Assembly: GCA_900555335.1 (NCBI GenBank)
Contig: USKU01000007.1
Location: 1 to 26,374 of the forward strand
Length of the DNA stretch: 26,374 nt
From: an uncultured Atopobium sp.
GTDB taxonomy: Bacteria; Actinomycetota; Coriobacteriia; Coriobacteriales; Atopobiaceae
Direction of reading: 5' to 3'
How positions within the stretch are numbered: position 1 is the stretch's first letter; every line of letters starts with the position of its first letter. This document shows, one piece after another, positions 24,855 to 26,374 of this stretch. A program made the translations under genes and the position numbers. The notes under the pieces were generated by a model, which saw only the letters and a program-made list of their open reading frames with translations, searched no databases and had not been told where the DNA came from.

Positions 24855-24869
24855 TAAATAGACTTTGGC

Positions 24870-25712
24870 TTAGTTTTGACCAGTGACTAGCGTGAGCGTT
24901 GCTTCTCCAGAAGCATTTGCTGTGCTTACGTCAACGTCAATAACGCTTGGTAGATTGCTCGCAATTTCTACAATTTGAGACACGCTAACTTCTTTAGAAA
25001 GCTTTCCGCTTGCTCGCTGCTCAAAGAGGGCGCCTGCAAGTACACCACGCATATGTTTTGCGTTATGTGATACAACGCTGCGCTTTCCCGTACCAGGATC
25101 TTCTCGCTGAACAACAACTTGCAACAGCTCACAAGGATGCTCTGCCGAAGGCGTCCACATCTTTCTGTATTCACCCGAGCGACAATCCACAATTATCTTA
25201 TCTTTTAGAGCGGCGTTTAACAGGGGATTAAGCTGCTTTTTCCAGTAAGTTGCAACGGTGCCAATGGTGGGCAGCTTGATTGAAGCAGACAGTCTATAGT
25301 TGGGGAGAAGATCGTGCGGTCTTACAACACCCCAAAGACCAGAGAAAATCATAATTTCTGAGTTAAGGATATCTGCTGGTAATATGACTGTTTTCTGCGT
25401 GTTTTCTAACGTGACGTTTTCAAGTGTTTGGTTGAATTTTGCAGCCTCAAATAGCACGCCGGTATAGAGGTTGAGTGCGGTTGTGGTTGGAGCTTCATAG
25501 ACGTCCAGGTTGTCGGCAATGTCACCGACGGTATTAGGACCAATTTTAAGTAGCTGAGCTGCGTCTGCATGAGAGCATACCTGGTGTAAGTCCTTGATGA
25601 GCTCTTCTCGACAGCTGGTAAGCTCGGAGCCAAACAAAAGTGATGAGAGATCAAGAGAAGGACCCGAGGTGGGGGCGGTTTTTCCTGATGATGGTGGAAG
25701 CAAAATAATCAT
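24870..25712 (-). CDS. yaaA: YaaA / UPF0246 family protein (peroxide stress)
   Basis: 280 residues. ILLPPSSGKT at the N-terminus, ALNLYTGVLFEA, the long signature IFSGLWGVVRPHDLLPNYRL (about 121-140) and VDCRSGEY are hallmarks of the family. E. coli YaaA lowers intracellular iron under hydrogen peroxide and binds DNA; whether that role holds in this likely anaerobe is inferred. The second part of the first motif reads SSGK where many members have SEGK. AAGGA lies 5 bases before ATG 25712. It is divergent from the AddB-like gene. Confidence 0.9.
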   Translation of the reverse strand: MIILLPPSSGKTAPTSGPSLDLSSLLFGSELTSCREELIKDLHQVCSHADAAQLLKIGPNTVGDIADNLDVYEAPTTTALNLYTGVLFEAAKFNQTLENVTLENTQKTVILPADILNSEIMIFSGLWGVVRPHDLLPNYRLSASIKLPTIGTVATYWKKQLNPLLNAALKDKIIVDCRSGEYRKMWTPSAEHPCELLQVVVQREDPGTGKRSVVSHNAKHMRGVLAGALFEQRASGKLSKEVSVSQIVEIASNLPSVIDVDVSTANASGEATLTLVTGQN

Positions 25713-25818
25713 GAAAATCCTTTTGATACGGGATTTTTAGTTGTTGTTTAGTTTGATTCTAATTTATGTCCGGTGTGCGTGGTAACTTTAGAAGTAAGAA
25801 AAATCGGAGAGGTGACGT

Positions 25819-26374
25819 ATGGGCTTGCTTCTGTACAAACAACAAACAGGTGCTTTCTTATCAAACTCTATTCAAGAGCAGCTAAGGGCTTCACTTGAGA
25901 GGTGGGGGTCTGCCCAGCTTATAGTGCCTTCTTCCGATACTGTGTTGTTAGTTAAGAGACAGCTTGGTGCCATCCAAGAACTCTCTGTTGGCGTGAATGT
26001 TTCAACTTTTGATGAGTGGATGCGCGATCAATGGAAGCTGTATGGAAGTTCTGATCGTCTGCTTTCAAATACGCTTCGCAAGGTATTTTTCCAGCAGATT
26101 TTGGATGGAATGTCTGCTGATGAGCTAGGCACTTTAACTACTAGCAAGGGTACCGTTGAGCTTCTGTCTAAGCTTGCTCAAGAGTATCTTACAGAGCTTG
26201 ATCAGATTACGACCTCCGGTCAACTTTCTGCTGGTCAGATGAGTGCATGTAAGGTGCTAGAGCGCTACAAGATGCTGCTTGAAGAAAAGTCTTACGTTGA
26301 GATGTGCCAGTGTCTGGATTATCTACTGCAGTCCATTCCAGCGCAGGGACCTGCACTAATCTTCTCGCGAGTTG
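25819..26374 (+). CDS. Probable AddB-like PD-(D/E)XK nuclease/helicase subunit, N-terminal part only
   Basis: I translated 185 codons from ATG 25819 (GGAGAGGTG upstream) to the window edge with no stop. The pattern LIVPSSDTVLLVKRQLGAI (35-53), then STFDEWMRDQWKLYGSSDRL (64-83), resembles the N-terminal region of actinobacterial AddB/RecB-type nucleases, where a strand, a helix and a conserved TFDEW motif open a degenerate helicase domain. The Walker-like and nuclease motifs that would settle this lie beyond the window. Inferred role: double-strand-break repair with a UvrD/AddA-like helicase encoded further right. Confidence 0.5.
   Translation, partial: MGLLLYKQQTGAFLSNSIQEQLRASLERWGSAQLIVPSSDTVLLVKRQLGAIQELSVGVNVSTFDEWMRDQWKLYGSSDRLLSNTLRKVFFQQILDGMSADELGTLTTSKGTVELLSKLAQEYLTELDQITTSGQLSAGQMSACKVLERYKMLLEEKSYVEMCQCLDYLLQSIPAQGPALIFSRV

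Overview
The window looks like a chromosomal segment of a low-to-mid GC actinobacterium of the Coriobacteriia (Atopobium/Lancefieldella/Olsenella type). This is an inference from gene content: large secreted wall proteins with aromatic cell-wall-binding repeats, a QueH-type queuosine pathway, a divergent MetRS, a DUF2974-type lipase-like protein, and base composition by eye in the mid-40s % GC. No phage, IS element, CRISPR array, tRNA or rRNA was found. Most genes look like ordinary vertically inherited chromosome.

Layout. 1-2068 (-) is the 5' part of a secreted L,D-transpeptidase with five 66-residue repeats, cut by the window edge inside its catalytic domain. A 345-bp non-coding stretch leads to cspA (2414-2617 +), which ends in a UUCG-loop terminator. 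A HAD phosphatase (-) separates this from a second large secreted wall protein (3481-6147 +). That protein is an autolysin with an amidase at the N-terminus, the same 66-residue repeat family in the middle and a glucosaminidase at the C-terminus. Then come a 756-aa TPR protein of unknown role (-) and a second HAD phosphatase (+).

9458-13717 (-) is a compact MarR regulator plus heterodimeric ABC exporter operon with overlapping genes and clear palindromes at its promoter. Upstream on the same strand lie metG (divergent, with a degenerate KMSKS) and an alpha/beta hydrolase 21 bp behind it. Divergent to these is a + strand cluster of a CPBP membrane protein, queH and queA. QueA makes epoxyqueuosine-tRNA and QueH reduces it, so the last two are consecutive queuosine enzymes.

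19717-21027 (-) is a long coiled-coil protein with a single C-terminal membrane anchor, divergent from ptsH (HPr). After ptsH come a small four-helix membrane protein (holin superfamily IV type) and, converging on it with a 32-bp overlap, a lipase-like alpha/beta hydrolase. The right end holds an acyltransferase-3 membrane enzyme, an AT-rich orphan four-helix membrane protein with a palindrome at its promoter, yaaA (-), and the first 185 codons of a probable AddB-like nuclease (+).

Themes: cell-envelope remodelling (two repeat-sharing wall enzymes, acyltransferase), drug export under MarR control, tRNA biology (metG, queH, queA) and general housekeeping (cspA, ptsH, yaaA). I did not find a convincing wholly new system. 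The most notable items are the shared 66-residue wall repeat, the MetRS with an eroded KMSKS loop, the asymmetric ABC pair with its operators, the tail-anchored coiled-coil protein, and the orphan AT-rich membrane gene.
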